From the NCBI GenBank assembly GCA_003562535.1, contig PWUP01000015.1, forward strand, positions 1-22,591: DNA of 22,591 bases. The letters are read 5' to 3'. Below, piece after piece: positions 22,226-22,591 of the stretch. The notes under the pieces were generated by a model. That model was not told the origin of the DNA. It was given only the letters and a program-made list of their open reading frames with translations, and searched no databases. The DNA comes from Gammaproteobacteria bacterium (GTDB taxonomy: Bacteria > Pseudomonadota > Gammaproteobacteria > Competibacterales > Competibacteraceae). The position numbers were made by a program, and so were the translations under genes. The stretch's first letter is position 1. Every line of letters starts with the position of its first letter.

Positions 22226-22591
22226 CTAATCTGTTTTGCATGATTTGTGAATGACCTGTCCCTTAACCTGATTGCGCCCCGCTTGTTTCGCGGCATACAG
22301 CGCCTGGTCAGCATGAGCCAACAACTGTTCCAGTGTCGGCACGGTCAATTCCCAGGTATCGAAACTGGTAAAACCAATCGTGGTCTGCAGGCCAAAGCAG
22401 TGCCCCTCATCATCGGTCACCTCGACCTGCTGTACGGCAAGGTGCATGCGTTTAGCCACGCCATAGGCCGTGTCATGCCCATCAGGCAATAACACCACAA
22501 ACTCATCTCCGCCCCAGCGCCCGAAAATATCCATATCGCGCAACACCTGTTGGCAGGCGTCGGTGAACGCGACTAAAGCGCGGTCACCGAC
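22226..22591 (-). CDS. Diguanylate cyclase, C-terminal GGDEF domain (partial)
   Basis: The frame is open to the right edge, so only the last 121 residues are seen. GGDEF domains make the second messenger cyclic di-GMP from two GTP. The active-site motif GRWGGDEFVVLLP is intact, and an RxxD inhibitory site (RDMD) stands exactly five residues before GGDEF, so product feedback inhibition is likely. The helical AHADQALYAAKQAGRNQV segment near the end completes the fold. The protein stops soon after the domain with a short basic tail. Any sensor region lies outside the window. It converges with folKP, with only 23 bases between the two stop codons. Confidence 0.93.
   Translation of the reverse strand, partial: VGDRALVAFTDACQQVLRDMDIFGRWGGDEFVVLLPDGHDTAYGVAKRMHLAVQQVEVTDDEGHCFGLQTTIGFTSFDTWELTVPTLEQLLAHADQALYAAKQAGRNQVKGQVIHKSCKTD

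Noticed and set aside
1..22591. CRISPR array, tRNA, rRNA, insertion sequence or prophage
   Set aside because: No regular direct repeats with spacers, no cloverleaf-like or rRNA sequence, and no transposase, integrase or terminal repeats were seen.

Overview
The window holds the edge of a photosynthesis gene cluster from a purple phototrophic bacterium, followed by ordinary housekeeping and transport genes. The minus-strand order crtE-crtF-bchC-bchX-bchY-bchZ-pufB-pufA-pufL is the classic carotenoid/bacteriochlorophyll/reaction-centre superoperon of phototrophic proteobacteria, and crtD-crtC are transcribed divergently from it. No pufQ lies between bchZ and pufB. The fused folK-folP, the RNase D and the general protein style suggest a gammaproteobacterium (Chromatiales-like or a related aerobic phototroph); the genus cannot be fixed from the sequence alone.

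Layout. Positions 1-7783 (minus strand) encode, in transcription order, GGPP synthase (crtE), a carotenoid O-methyltransferase (crtF), BChl dehydrogenase BchC, the three chlorophyllide oxidoreductase subunits BchX/Y/Z, the LH1 beta and alpha polypeptides (pufB, pufA) and the first 30 codons of the reaction-centre L subunit (pufL). bchC, bchX, bchY and bchZ are chained by 1- to 4-base stop/start overlaps. The two non-coding spacers around pufBA hold clusters of inverted repeats: five between bchZ and pufB and three between pufA and pufL. They probably set the boundaries and stability of the LH1 mRNA. Positions 7784-7910 form a divergent promoter with a palindromic operator candidate. crtD and crtC (7911-10333, plus strand) complete the spheroidene/spirilloxanthin-type carotenoid pathway.

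Positions 10443-14869 (plus strand) carry a closely spaced series: a response regulator with a TPR-like tail, a small soluble histidine kinase, a possible 31-residue basic peptide, a small single-pass membrane protein with an acidic tail, and a gamma-glutamyltransferase without a signal peptide. This is the part least explained by textbook clusters. Next, on the minus strand, come RNase D (rnd) followed by a 60-residue protein, and a complete tripartite tricarboxylate transporter (tctB-tctA-tctC) ending in an intrinsic terminator.

A 489-base non-coding region (19380-19868) separates the transporter from plus-strand genes for a DUF21/CNNM-type membrane protein and a bifunctional FolK-FolP enzyme. 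The C-terminal GGDEF domain of a diguanylate cyclase runs in from the right edge on the minus strand. I saw no tRNA, rRNA, CRISPR array, insertion sequence or phage gene.
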